The position numbers and the translations under genes were made by a program. Below are positions 16,587 through 25,450 of a DNA stretch of 33,388 bases, piece by piece (within the stretch, counting starts at the first letter, position 1; every line of letters begins with the position of its first letter). This DNA comes from Candidatus Kuenenia stuttgartensis. GTDB taxonomy: Bacteria; Planctomycetota; Planctomycetia; Pirellulales; UBA1268. The notes below the pieces were generated by a model that worked only from the letters and a program-made list of their open reading frames with translations, did no database searches and was not told the origin of the DNA. Location: contig CAMCCR010000010.1 of assembly GCA_945873085.1 (NCBI GenBank), positions 1 through 33,388 of the forward strand, written 5' to 3'.

Positions 16587-17549
16587 CTACCCGGCGGCGC
16601 CCAGCATCGTGCCGCTGCACCACACGCGCACGCCTCTGGCCTGGGCGAAGAGCGCCGTCTCGCGTGAGATCGCCTCACAGGCCACAACAGGGATCGCGAC
16701 CATTCCGGCCTTCCGCAGGATCGCCGCCCGCCGTTCGGCTCTGACGACGTCGTCGGTGTCGCCGGTCGAGGAGACCTCGACGACGACATGACTCGGCACC
16801 CCATCGACAAGCCCTGAGGCGATCGCATCAACCCGAAGCACCTCATCGCATTCCTCGCCGTCGAGTACCGACTCGATGGCGTCGAGAACTTCGTCGTTGC
16901 GGAGGAGCTTGCTGCGTCTGAGGAACCGGCCGAGATAGGACGACAGCCGATCCCGGAACTGGAGCTCAAACGTCCGCCCGACCACCGCATCGGTGCGAAT
17001 CGAAAGCCGCTCGACCGTGTTCGTCAGCGAACCGAGCGCCACGGCAAGCTCTGAAACTTTTGTCTCTGTCCGAGACTGCGCTTCGGCAAGCTCCGAGACT
17101 TTTGCCTCCGTTCGAGACTGAGCTTCGGCCAGCTCCGAGACTTTTGCCTCTGTTCGAGACTGAGCTTCGGCAAGCTCCGAGACTTTTGCCTCCGTTCGAG
17201 ACTGAGCTTCGGCAAGCTCCGAGACTTTTGCCTCCGTTCGCGACTGAGCTTCGGCAAGCTCCGAGACTCTTCCCTCTAATCGTGACTGGGCTTCGGTGAG
17301 CCGGGATTGCCCCTCGGCCAATTCCGAGACTTTTGCCTCTGTTCGAGACTGAGCATCCGCGAGCCTGGCGAAGCCAGTGTCCACGACGGCGTTGTGGGAT
17401 TCGATCGCCGCGCAGAGCTCACGAAACTCAGTCTTCGTGACCGCGTTGCGGGCCTCCTCGAACATCGGCCCGAGCGTGTGGGCGAGTGACTTCGCAGCCT
17501 CTTCGCCAAGCGTCAGCCGCAGATCCTCGTAGATGCGGTAGGTGTTCAT
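16587..17549 (-). CDS. Coiled-coil heptad-repeat protein with a nuclease-like (PD-(D/E)XK-related) C-terminal domain
   Basis: A 320-residue protein starting at the ATG at 17549 (MNTYRIYEDLRLTL). Residues 1-60 are helical. Residues 60 to about 170 are a long coiled coil in which the 14-residue unit SELAEAQSRTEAKV (two heptads) occurs five times in a row, flanked by variants. Residues 190-320 form a globular domain with EVLRVDAIASG, then VVVEVSSTGD, then a helix VVRAERRAAILRKAG and a strand MVAIPVVACEAI. That order resembles PD-(D/E)XK-fold domains such as DUF3782-type proteins, but the catalytic Lys position reads Ser (EVS). It may therefore be inactive or structural. It is alone between rtcR (convergent) and the rhamnosidase gene (same strand). 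Function unknown. Confidence 0.8.
   Translation of the reverse strand: MNTYRIYEDLRLTLGEEAAKSLAHTLGPMFEEARNAVTKTEFRELCAAIESHNAVVDTGFARLADAQSRTEAKVSELAEGQSRLTEAQSRLEGRVSELAEAQSRTEAKVSELAEAQSRTEAKVSELAEAQSRTEAKVSELAEAQSRTEAKVSELAEAQSRTETKVSELAVALGSLTNTVERLSIRTDAVVGRTFELQFRDRLSSYLGRFLRRSKLLRNDEVLDAIESVLDGEECDEVLRVDAIASGLVDGVPSHVVVEVSSTGDTDDVVRAERRAAILRKAGMVAIPVVACEAISRETALFAQARGVRVWCSGTMLGAAG
17053..17367 (-). repeat. 42-bp tandem repeat inside the coiled-coil gene
   Basis: Five consecutive 42-bp units (17053-17094, 17095-17136, 17137-17178, 17179-17220, 17221-17262) differ from one another at only a few bases. They are followed by a degenerate 63-bp unit (17263-17325) and one further 42-bp copy (17326-17367). 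Each unit encodes 14 residues, so copy changes keep the frame. The near-identity of neighbouring units at synonymous sites points to recent duplication or conversion. Copy number is likely to vary between strains. Confidence 0.93.
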
Positions 17550-17581
17550 GAGGGGATGAACTCCGATGCGGGGGCCGTCAG

Positions 17582-17600
17582 ACACTCCTGAAAGGAGTGT
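17582..17600. promoter_or_regulatory. Perfect palindrome overlapping the -10 region (candidate operator)
   Basis: ACACTCCTGAAAGGAGTGT is a perfect eight-base inverted repeat with a three-base centre. It overlaps the predicted -10 element by five bases and would span the transcription start of the coiled-coil gene. It could be a repressor operator, or it could form a short hairpin at the very 5' end of the mRNA. I cannot distinguish these from sequence. Confidence 0.5.
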
Positions 17601-17624
17601 ACAGGCGTCTATTCATGACGTCAA
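17596..17624 (-). promoter_or_regulatory. Predicted sigma-70-type promoter for the coiled-coil gene
   Basis: On the minus strand, TTGACG (17624-17619) and TACACT (17601-17596) are separated by 17 bases, a good match to TTGACA/TATAAT (five and four of six). Transcription would start near 17589, giving a leader of about 40 bases before the ATG at 17549. This also supports 17549 rather than the in-frame ATG at 17585 as the start codon. Confidence 0.6.
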
Positions 17625-17652
17625 GAAAGTCGCCCCCGAGACATCGAAGCCT

Positions 17653-20600
17653 TCAGCGCCCGCCGACGGCAAACACATAGTTCCCCGACTCGAGCGCGAG
17701 CACGACGCCTGCGTCCGTCGTCTCCATCACCCGCACGCCCGGCGCGAGCGCCATCGCTCGCCCCCCCTCGGTGATGTCCTCGGGGCCCTTGGCAGCGACG
17801 ATGAGCCGGCCGACGGTGTTGGGGGGGATCGTGACGCTCACTTCGACCTTGTCTGCCACCCGGCGGGCGTGGCTCCGAACCGTCCCACGCGGTGAGCGCC
17901 AGTCGGCCTTCACCCAGTCGATCGCGGGGAGATCGGGATTACTGTCGCGGGAAGGGAGACGGGGATGGAGACGGACCGTCGCCCCTCCCGGCTCACCGAC
18001 ATCGATCCCGGCAAGCGTCCGAAAGCCCCACTCCATCACCGCGCCGAAGGCGTAGTGGCTGAAGCTGTTCATGGCGGCGTTGTTGCTTCCGGTAGCGCCG
18101 TTGAAGCCGTGCTCTTTCGTGTAGCTGTCCCACCGCTCCCAGACGGTGTTGGCCCCCTGCTCCACTTCATAGCCCCAGCTGGGAAACTTCCGGCTCTGGA
18201 AGAGGCGACAGGCGAGATCGTGCTGGCCATGCGCCGAGAGCACCGGGAGGATCGCCTTCGTGCCCAGGAATCCTGTCGCCATCCGCGTGTCGTTGGCGGC
18301 AATGCGGCCGACGAGTTGCCCTGTGACGACCGGGATCCGGTCTTCCGGCACCACGCCCGCCTCGAGGGCGAGGACGCAGGCCGATTGCGTCGCCACCGAG
18401 ACGAGCCCCGAGGGGAGGAGATATTTTTTCCGAAACTGTGCGGCGAGATCGGCAAGTCGCTTGCGGTAACCAGCCTCGGCATCGCCCTGCCCGAGGGCCT
18501 CCGCCATCTCGGCCATCATCCGGGCCGACTGGGCGTGGTAGCAGAGATCGACATACTCGATCGGCGTCGCTTCCTGGACGTTGAGCCAGTCGCCCCAGGT
18601 GTTGCCGAGATTCACCCCCTCGAGCTTCGGGTCGGCAGCCAGCCGCCAGGCCATGAAGCGCTCCATCGAGGCCCAATGCCGCTCGACGAGCCGGGTGTCG
18701 CCGTACACCCGCCACATCGTCCAGGGACAGATCACGCCGGCATCGGTCCAGGCGGTGCCGTGGACGGCGCCGGGCGTGCCATGGGCCATCGGATACGGGC
18801 AATAGTCGGGATAGGCCCCGGCCGCCGTGCCGTGACGGACCTGCGCCTCCTCGACATCATCGAGCCACTTCGTGAAGAAGGCCGCCACGTCGGCATTGAA
18901 GGTGGCAGTCCGGGCATAGATCTGCGCGTCCCCCATCCAGCCGAAACGCTCGTCGCGCTGCGGGCAATCGGTCGGCACCTCGATGAAGTTGGCCCGCTGC
19001 GTCCACGTGGTGTTCTCCCAAAACTTTGTCATCACCGGATCGCTGCAGGCGAAGCTCCCGGTGGGAGGCATGTCATTGGAGAGGACGAGGCCGACGAGCA
19101 AGGACGGCGGCGGCGTCATCCCCTCCGGCAAGCCACTCACCTCGACATACTGAAATCCGTGGTAGGTGAAGCGTGGCTGCCAAGTCTCGCGGCCACCGCC
19201 GCGGCAGACGTAGGTGTCGACGGCACGGGCCCGGCGCAAGTTCTCCGTCATGAGCGTGCCATCGGCATGGAGCATCTCGCCGTGCCGCAGCCGGATCGCC
19301 GTCCCTTCGGGTGCCTCGACGGAGAGCCGGACGACGCCGGCGAAGTTTTGGCCGAAGTCGAAGACGAACACCCCCGGCTGCACTTCACGGGCACTTTTTG
19401 CGGGGAGCTCGCCGACGACGCGGATCGGCGGCGCCGTGGAGGCGACGAGCCGCGGGGGCTTCGCAAAGCCGATCGCCGCCTCGCGTTCTACTCCCGATTC
19501 AAAGAAGGGCACGGTCTCGGTCGGCAGGGACGCGGCAGCGATTGCCCGCCGCCACTGGTGAGGATCGGGCTCGAAGCCGGGCGTATCCCAGCCGGGCTGC
19601 GCCTGGCGCGCGTCATGGTGCTCGCCCATGAGGAAGTCGGCCTCGCGCGTCGGCCCGGCCGACGACACTTCCCAGCTGGTGTCGGTGACAAACGACTCCC
19701 GCGTGCCATCGGCATACTCGACGTCGAGTTGCCCCATCAGCGCCGGCGTCGTGCCGTAGAAGTTGCGGCCGGTGCGATGGGGGCCGTAACCGACGAGCAA
19801 CCCATAGCCGAGGTAGCCGGCATACCAGCCATCGGCCACCTCGGCGGCGAGGCAGGCGGCGCCCGGCTCCTTCGCGAGCAGCGCCGTCACGTCATGGCTG
19901 CGCGTATGGACACGCTGCGCGTAGTCGGCCCAGCCGGGGGCAAACCAGGCATCGCTCACTGGCTGGCCATTGATCCGCCAATCGACGAGCCCCAGGGCGG
20001 TGCCATGGAGCACGCCGCGTTTCACTGGCTTCGGGAAACCGACGACCTTCCGATATCGCCGTGCTGGTGGCAGATGAAGCGTGGCCGGATCGGCGTGGAC
20101 GGCCGAGTGGTCGGGGGTCGAGATCCACTCCCCCTTCCAGTCGTTCACCTCGAGCTGGCCGATCAGGAACGTGGCCGGGGGAGCGAACCGGGAAGGCACC
20201 CCCGCCTCATCCCACACCCGCACCGTCCAATGGACGCGCTCGCCGGACACAAGCGGCTTGCCGCCCCACACGATCGAGAGCGTCTCGGACGATGCCACAA
20301 CGCCGGAATCCCACCGATCGGCCTTCCCCGGCTCGAGCAGCCCGGGCGCCGAGGCAGCGAGAATCTGATACTTCGTCTGCCGCAGGCCGCGGCGGCTGTT
20401 GGGGCCTCCCTCGTAGCGCCAAGAGAGCCGCGGAGCCTGGGCGTCGATGCCGGCAGGATCGGTGAGCCATTCGCACAGCAAGCCCTGCGGGAGGAGCCCG
20501 TCGGCCGGCGGCGTGAGCCCACCATACCGCTCCCCCGACGAGTGCGGGATGGCGACAGCCGCGACAGACTCGATCGCCGCTCCTGGAGGGCCTTCGATCT

Positions 20601-22347
20601 CGATCCCTTCGGGGGCCCGGATCGTCGTGCCAACGCTCCCATCGGCCCGCTTCTCATGACGGACGAAGAGCGGGCCACGGGGCGTCGGATAGGTTCCCTC
20701 GGCCCACTGGAGCTTGCCGAGCTGCGGCTCGACGCGGAGCTTGGTCATCCCCGGCGCGGCCACCGTAACCCCAAGGACGCGACGCGAGAGGAACGACGTC
20801 GGCCCGCTCGCCCAGCCGTGGCAGAGGCTGTGCCGGAAGCCCTCGTAGCAGTAGGCGCCGCAATCGCCGTGGATGTCTTTCTTCCCGGCGGGCACAAGCT
20901 CGTCGATCCGGCCGGCATTTTCCGTCCAGGCCAGCTCGAAATCCTCCCACAGCGTCGTCGCCCCGAGGTCGAGCATCCCTCCCCAGTAGACGCGAATCAG
21001 ATCGAGGGCCGCATCGATCTCCCCCGCTTCGGCGAGCGCCTCGAGGACATAGACGCCGTAAAACGTCGACACGCCAGCCGGTCCACCGGGGAGGAGGGTG
21101 TTCTTTGCGGTCTCCTTCGCGTCGCGCATTCCGGCGAGGGCCAGCAGCGCCGCTCCCGACTTCGATCCATTCACATCAGGCACCACCTTCCGCCCCCGAT
21201 TCGCCGCCTCCCGGCACAACGCCGCCACGGAGTCATCGCCGAGCTCATCCATGAGCCGGGCGCCGGCGTCGAGCGTCATCACGAGCAGCCCCTGGAGTCC
21301 GGCCGTCACTCCTTCTTGGTTCGGCGAGCTCGGCCAGTCGAGAAACCGCAACCCGTCGATCCGCTCCCGGCCATCCGCCCCGACGAGCGCCGCGAGCCGC
21401 TCGAGAAGCTTCGTGAGATAAGGCCGCTGGGCCTCGAGATAGGCTCGGTCGCCCCGATGCATCCACAGCTCCTCGTGGATCAACACCCACCACATCGAAT
21501 AGCTCGAGATCCCGTTCATCCACTCGGTCACCGGCGTGGCATCACGCGTCAGATCGAGCGATTCTGGCACGACATCGTCATGGCCAAAGACAGCTTCGAT
21601 CGAGCGAAACTCCGGATGCATGTCGCCGATCCACACGAGGCGATCGCGCTTGATGCCGTCCCAGAGGTAGTCCTGCATGCAGAGGTGAACGGTGTCGGCC
21701 CCCACTTCCCACACCCGGTCGAGGCGCGGATCGCTCGAGCGAAAGGAGCCGATCCGGGGCAGATCGCGGATACCGAGCTTCGCCCGCACCTGCGAGAGCA
21801 TCACCGTCTTCCCGGGGTCGATCGCGTCGATCCGCACAAACCGAAATCCGCTCGGGCCGACCGATTGCGTCCCCAGCCAGGGAAGCGTGACGACGGAATC
21901 GCGGATCGCATGATCGTTTTGGGCGTTCCTGTCGCCGAGGTCGGCCATCGCCTCGCTTGCCGATTCGCCGAAGCGAACGCGAACGCGGACGGGATCCTTC
22001 GTGGGGGCGAGCGGCGTGTAGAGCTCGACATGCCCTTGGAGCTCACGGCCAAAGTCGAGGAGCACGCCAGCGGGCCCTTCGTCGCTCGCCGTCAGCGTGC
22101 AGGGAGGGACGGGCGAGGCGAGCAAGGGCTGCGGAGCCTGCCGCGCGAGCAGCGACTCGGGGCTCCCCACCCCCTTCGCACTCTGCCAGACGATCCGCGT
22201 CGGCACGACATCAAACTGGCTGATCGGGCTGCGGCCGCCCCCTGCGAACGCGGCCTGCTCCACGGCGAAAGCCTGCCCACAAAGAGCCCCAGTCACGATG
22301 CCGATGGCCATCACCACCGCGCCCCACGCCGCGTCGCGCCTGCGCAT
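17653..22347 (-). CDS. Exported bimodular glycoside hydrolase: two GH78 alpha-L-rhamnosidase-type modules in one chain
   Basis: A 1564-residue protein with a signal sequence (GAVVMAIGIVTGALCGQAFA, 9-28). Module 1 (about 40-600) has a beta-rich N-part (LLDFGRELQGHVEL, 96-109), an (alpha/alpha)6 barrel with DGIKRDRLVWIGDMHPE (230-246) and TTLWEDFELAW (464-474), and a C-terminal beta domain. Module 2 (about 620-1564) is a complete rhamnosidase: Ig-like domain (LLCEWLTDPAGIDAQAPRLSW), N-domain with GLVDWRINGQPVSDAWFAPG, FDFGQNFAGVVRL (997-1009), DCPQRDERFGWMGDAQ (1127-1142), TVWERWDSY (1401-1409) and a C-terminal beta domain. Module 2 keeps the usual Glu general acid (DER); module 1 has Asp there (KRDR). 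Both keep the Glu of the WE motif. A single GH78 enzyme is usually 600-1100 residues, so this is a fusion. Shine-Dalgarno AAGGAG sits five bases before the ATG. It probably releases L-rhamnose from glycans for the upstream permease and isomerase. Confidence 0.92.
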   Translation of the reverse strand: MRRRDAAWGAVVMAIGIVTGALCGQAFAVEQAAFAGGGRSPISQFDVVPTRIVWQSAKGVGSPESLLARQAPQPLLASPVPPCTLTASDEGPAGVLLDFGRELQGHVELYTPLAPTKDPVRVRVRFGESASEAMADLGDRNAQNDHAIRDSVVTLPWLGTQSVGPSGFRFVRIDAIDPGKTVMLSQVRAKLGIRDLPRIGSFRSSDPRLDRVWEVGADTVHLCMQDYLWDGIKRDRLVWIGDMHPEFRSIEAVFGHDDVVPESLDLTRDATPVTEWMNGISSYSMWWVLIHEELWMHRGDRAYLEAQRPYLTKLLERLAALVGADGRERIDGLRFLDWPSSPNQEGVTAGLQGLLVMTLDAGARLMDELGDDSVAALCREAANRGRKVVPDVNGSKSGAALLALAGMRDAKETAKNTLLPGGPAGVSTFYGVYVLEALAEAGEIDAALDLIRVYWGGMLDLGATTLWEDFELAWTENAGRIDELVPAGKKDIHGDCGAYCYEGFRHSLCHGWASGPTSFLSRRVLGVTVAAPGMTKLRVEPQLGKLQWAEGTYPTPRGPLFVRHEKRADGSVGTTIRAPEGIEIEGPPGAAIESVAAVAIPHSSGERYGGLTPPADGLLPQGLLCEWLTDPAGIDAQAPRLSWRYEGGPNSRRGLRQTKYQILAASAPGLLEPGKADRWDSGVVASSETLSIVWGGKPLVSGERVHWTVRVWDEAGVPSRFAPPATFLIGQLEVNDWKGEWISTPDHSAVHADPATLHLPPARRYRKVVGFPKPVKRGVLHGTALGLVDWRINGQPVSDAWFAPGWADYAQRVHTRSHDVTALLAKEPGAACLAAEVADGWYAGYLGYGLLVGYGPHRTGRNFYGTTPALMGQLDVEYADGTRESFVTDTSWEVSSAGPTREADFLMGEHHDARQAQPGWDTPGFEPDPHQWRRAIAAASLPTETVPFFESGVEREAAIGFAKPPRLVASTAPPIRVVGELPAKSAREVQPGVFVFDFGQNFAGVVRLSVEAPEGTAIRLRHGEMLHADGTLMTENLRRARAVDTYVCRGGGRETWQPRFTYHGFQYVEVSGLPEGMTPPPSLLVGLVLSNDMPPTGSFACSDPVMTKFWENTTWTQRANFIEVPTDCPQRDERFGWMGDAQIYARTATFNADVAAFFTKWLDDVEEAQVRHGTAAGAYPDYCPYPMAHGTPGAVHGTAWTDAGVICPWTMWRVYGDTRLVERHWASMERFMAWRLAADPKLEGVNLGNTWGDWLNVQEATPIEYVDLCYHAQSARMMAEMAEALGQGDAEAGYRKRLADLAAQFRKKYLLPSGLVSVATQSACVLALEAGVVPEDRIPVVTGQLVGRIAANDTRMATGFLGTKAILPVLSAHGQHDLACRLFQSRKFPSWGYEVEQGANTVWERWDSYTKEHGFNGATGSNNAAMNSFSHYAFGAVMEWGFRTLAGIDVGEPGGATVRLHPRLPSRDSNPDLPAIDWVKADWRSPRGTVRSHARRVADKVEVSVTIPPNTVGRLIVAAKGPEDITEGGRAMALAPGVRVMETTDAGVVLALESGNYVFAVGGR

Positions 22348-22437
22348 GCAAGCTCCTTCTCAAGTGAGTACAAAACCCGCGGAACTCCCCGACAGCCCCG
22401 GCCATTCAAACGCAAGCCGGCCCCGATCGACCCGCCG

Positions 22438-22629
22438 TCAGTCCACCTTCATCCACCATGGCGCCGCCACGAACCAAAGGATCGTGGAGACGAACATGAT
22501 CCCCTTGACGATGTCGAGGGACATCGCGCCAAAGAGAAACGCCACCGGAGGGAGGATCGTGCCGGCAAGGGCCGCCAGCCCGACAAACTTGGCCGGCGTG
22601 TGGTACGGCGATTTTTCAGAGGTCGTCAT
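22438..22629 (-). CDS. Small two-helix membrane protein, possible permease partner
   Basis: A 63-residue protein: a hydrophilic N-terminus (MTTSEKSPYHTP), a first membrane helix (FVGLAALAGTILPPVAFLF), a short loop and a second helix (VKGIMFVSTILWFVAAPWW) ending in MKVD. It starts 18 bases after the permease stop, on the same strand and before the rhamnosidase gene. I do not recognise a family. Tiny two-helix subunits occur beside other transporters (for example DUF4212 or YhdT next to sodium symporters), so a role with the NCS1-like permease is a reasonable inference. Tight packing and clean hydropathy support it as a real gene. Confidence 0.75.
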   Translation of the reverse strand: MTTSEKSPYHTPAKFVGLAALAGTILPPVAFLFGAMSLDIVKGIMFVSTILWFVAAPWWMKVD

Positions 22630-22647
22630 CGCTTCGAGCTCCCGGGA

Positions 22648-24087
22648 TCAGGCGGCCGCCGCGGCCCGGCCGCCGGCGAACTTCGAAAGGAGGATGTAGA
22701 GAATGCCGCAGGCAATCGTGCAGGGAAGCGGGAGATACCACGGCGGCACCTCGAATCCCCACGGATTGACCGGCGACACGGAGGTCATCGACAGGCCAAT
22801 GAGCACCGGCACGAGCCAAGCGACAAGGACGGCCATGTTGAATGACGCGCCGCTCTTCTCCGCCGGGTCGCGGTCGATGCCGACGAGATCGGCGAGGAAG
22901 TGATCGACGACGATCAGCCCGCCGACCGGCGCGAGGATCGTGCCATAAACGCCGACGAAGTCGAGGAGTCGCATGGCGAACGCCGGGAAGATCCCCGCCG
23001 CGATGCACACGGCGCCTGCCAGGAGCGTGGCACCCGTGCGGGAGAGCGCGGGGAGCACTCCCTGGAAGGCCAGGCCCGCCCGGTAGATCGTCGGATTGGC
23101 CGTCGTCCAGCCGGCGATGATGACGCAGATGAGCCCAGCCCATCCGACGGCATCGTTGACCATCGTGCCGGGATCCTTCCCCTCCTGCGGGTTCACTCCC
23201 CGCTCCTTCACCCAATAGATGAGGAGGAGGGCCGCACAGATCCAGGCGACATAGTGGCCGAGGAACATCCCCGCGGCGCTTGCCCAGCCTGCACTCGGCT
23301 TCTTTGCGAACCGGAGGACGGAGAGATCGGCCATGCCGATGTGCATCGCGGCGTTGCAGAACCAGGCGAAGAGGACGATCCCCAGAAACGAGATCGACTG
23401 CTTCGTCCCGGGAGGCGGGGTCAGGAGCGCCCAGACGTCGGTCGTTCCCAGCTTCCCGAGCGTCACGATGGCGCAGGCGAGAAAGATCAAAAACATCCAC
23501 GGGGCGGCATAGTGGCCCACCAGGGCGACAACGTCATAGCCCTTGAGGGCGACAAACGTCATTGCCGCGCCGATGACGATGCACGAGATGATCCAGGCGG
23601 GCCCTGTGGGCATCGTCGAGGAGAACGTCGGCATCGCGATCGTCCCCTCGGGGAAGAACGGCCCAACCGCCGTCGCCGACACCGTGATCATCGACCCCGC
23701 AAGGAAGCAGAAGAGGAGGCCGTTGGCGAGGTTGTAGATCGTCACCAGGCCGCGGCCGGCAATCTTCTCCATCTTGTAGTAGAGCGTGAGCCGCTCACTG
23801 CAGGCGATCGGAGCCGTCAGATAGCGCCAGGTGAGGACGGCGAGGAGATTGCCGATCAGCAGGCCGACGATGAGGCTGAAGGCATCGGCCCCCCACTTCA
23901 CGAACAGCGGGCCGATCATGAACTCGGTGCCGGCGGTATGTTCGCCGGCATACATCCCCCAAAAGGAACTCGGGCCTTTGAGGGCGCGCTGCGGGACACG
24001 CTCGCGCTCGTATTCCGAGCCGACGGCCGGCGACTCGACTTCGTCAATCATCCCGTGCCCGGCGTGTTCGTGATCCTTCGTCGTCAT
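22648..24087 (-). CDS. NCS1-like (purine/cytosine permease-type) transporter, candidate L-rhamnose or rhamnoside importer
   Basis: A 479-residue membrane protein with about 12 helices. The N-terminal stretch [27 protein letters not shown] and the later [20 protein letters not shown] have the shape of NCS1 permeases of the APC superfamily, which normally carry nucleobases, allantoin or hydantoins. The start at 24087 creates an ATGA overlap with the rhaA stop; an upstream in-frame ATG at 24138 would lie inside rhaA. A His-rich N-terminus (DHEHAGHGM) precedes the first helix. No purine or pyrimidine gene is nearby, and the coupling to rhaA argues for a sugar or glycoside substrate. That would be unusual for the family and is inference. 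Confidence 0.82.
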   Translation of the reverse strand: MTTKDHEHAGHGMIDEVESPAVGSEYERERVPQRALKGPSSFWGMYAGEHTAGTEFMIGPLFVKWGADAFSLIVGLLIGNLLAVLTWRYLTAPIACSERLTLYYKMEKIAGRGLVTIYNLANGLLFCFLAGSMITVSATAVGPFFPEGTIAMPTFSSTMPTGPAWIISCIVIGAAMTFVALKGYDVVALVGHYAAPWMFLIFLACAIVTLGKLGTTDVWALLTPPPGTKQSISFLGIVLFAWFCNAAMHIGMADLSVLRFAKKPSAGWASAAGMFLGHYVAWICAALLLIYWVKERGVNPQEGKDPGTMVNDAVGWAGLICVIIAGWTTANPTIYRAGLAFQGVLPALSRTGATLLAGAVCIAAGIFPAFAMRLLDFVGVYGTILAPVGGLIVVDHFLADLVGIDRDPAEKSGASFNMAVLVAWLVPVLIGLSMTSVSPVNPWGFEVPPWYLPLPCTIACGILYILLSKFAGGRAAAAA

Positions 24088-25376
24088 GTCCGTTTCCCCG
24101 TGACCTGATCCTCGTAGCGGCGGATGTCGGCGAGCCACGCCTCCCCCACCGGCACCCCTTCGACCTCACAGTGGTAGTCCCACACCGCCCCGAACGGAAG
24201 CCCCTTGGCCTCCTCCTGCAGGGCGAGCCGTGTCGTCGTATCCCCCGCCTCCTCCGCGGCCCCGATTCCCGGCGGCTCGAGGAGCGCGAGCAACAAGGCC
24301 TTGAGCATGTTCCGCGTGCCGATCGTCCAGGCGGCGATCCGGTTGATGCTGGCGTCGAAGTAGTCGAGCCCGACATGCACCCGGGAGGGATCACCGCAGG
24401 CGACAATCTCGCGGGCGATCGCCTGGAGATCGTCGCTGAAGGTCACGACATGGTCACTATCCCAGCGGACGCCGCGACTGACGTGGAGGAGGATCTCCGG
24501 AAGGTAGAGGAGGACGCTCGAAATCTTGTCGGAGATCGTCTCGGTGGGATGGAAGTGGCCGGCATCAAGACAGAGGAGCTTTTTCCGGGTGATGGCATAC
24601 CCGAGGTAAAACTCCGCCGACCCAACCGTGCAGGCCTCGGCCCCGATCCCAAACAGCTTCGGCTCCACCGCATCGAGAAGGTGCTTGGCGGGCAGGCTCT
24701 TTTCGAACACCGCATCGAGTGAATCGGCAAGCCTGGTCCGGGCCCCCATCCGATCGGCGGGAGTGTCCTTGAAGCCGTCGGGCACCCAGACATTCGTCAC
24801 GCAAGGGCTCCCGAGGGCCTTCCCCATCGCGGCGCCGATCTCCCGGCTGCGTCGGCAGTGCTCGATCCAGAACTTCCGGATGCCCTTATCGGCACTGGCG
24901 AGCGTAAACCCGTCGGCCGCCTTCGCGTGAGCGAAGCAGGTGGGGTTGAAATCGAGCCCCACGCCCCGCTCCTTGGCCCAAGAGATCCAGCCCTTGAAGT
25001 GGGCCGGCTCGATGCCGTCGCGGTCGATTTTTTTCCCGCCAAACTCTCCATAGAACGCATGGAGATTGAGACGGTGGCTCCCCGGAATCAGCGCGAGCGC
25101 CTGATCGAGATCGGCCCGCAACTCGTCTGGCGTCCGGGCCCGCCCCGGATAATTTCCCGTCACGGCCAAGCCACCGCCGATGGCGTCCCCCTGCTGCTCG
25201 AATCCACCCACGTCGTCCCCCTGCCAGCAGTGGAGCGAGACGGGAATCGACTTCAATCGCTTGAGAGCCTTCTCAACGTCGACGCCGAGGGCGGCATATC
25301 GCTCCCGGGCGAGCTTCCAGGCGGCATCGACCTGCTTCGGGGAGATCTTGACGGGGGCTCGGGAAGCGCGGGGCAT
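24084..25376 (-). CDS. rhaA: L-rhamnose isomerase
   Basis: A 430-residue cytoplasmic enzyme converting L-rhamnose to L-rhamnulose. It aligns almost end to end with E. coli Rha[18 protein letters not shown] (about 44-60), [94 protein letters not shown] and [21 protein letters not shown]. The metal-binding Glu, Asp and His of the TIM barrel fall in these blocks. Length is typical (about 420). It overlaps the permease by ATGA. The upstream Fae-like gene ends 74 bases before its start with no strong terminator between, so it may be part of the same transcript. Confidence 0.97.
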   Translation of the reverse strand: MPRASRAPVKISPKQVDAAWKLARERYAALGVDVEKALKRLKSIPVSLHCWQGDDVGGFEQQGDAIGGGLAVTGNYPGRARTPDELRADLDQALALIPGSHRLNLHAFYGEFGGKKIDRDGIEPAHFKGWISWAKERGVGLDFNPTCFAHAKAADGFTLASADKGIRKFWIEHCRRSREIGAAMGKALGSPCVTNVWVPDGFKDTPADRMGARTRLADSLDAVFEKSLPAKHLLDAVEPKLFGIGAEACTVGSAEFYLGYAITRKKLLCLDAGHFHPTETISDKISSVLLYLPEILLHVSRGVRWDSDHVVTFSDDLQAIAREIVACGDPSRVHVGLDYFDASINRIAAWTIGTRNMLKALLLALLEPPGIGAAEEAGDTTTRLALQEEAKGLPFGAVWDYHCEVEGVPVGEAWLADIRRYEDQVTGKRT

Positions 25377-25450
25377 AAACAGATCTCGAGGAGTGGCGTG
25401 GGACGGGCAGGGCGAAAAGAGTCAGCGGGCCGGCAGAGCTATTGAGCGGC

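Noticed and set aside
17053-17367. Regular 42-bp repeats considered as a CRISPR array
   Set aside because: The units are contiguous with no variable spacers and encode in-frame heptads of a coiled coil.
17965-22845. 1626-codon plus-strand open frame opposite the rhamnosidase gene
   Set aside because: Despite its length it has no recognisable motif, and the minus strand carries canonical GH78 motifs and a signal sequence. Long antisense frames are expected at this GC content.
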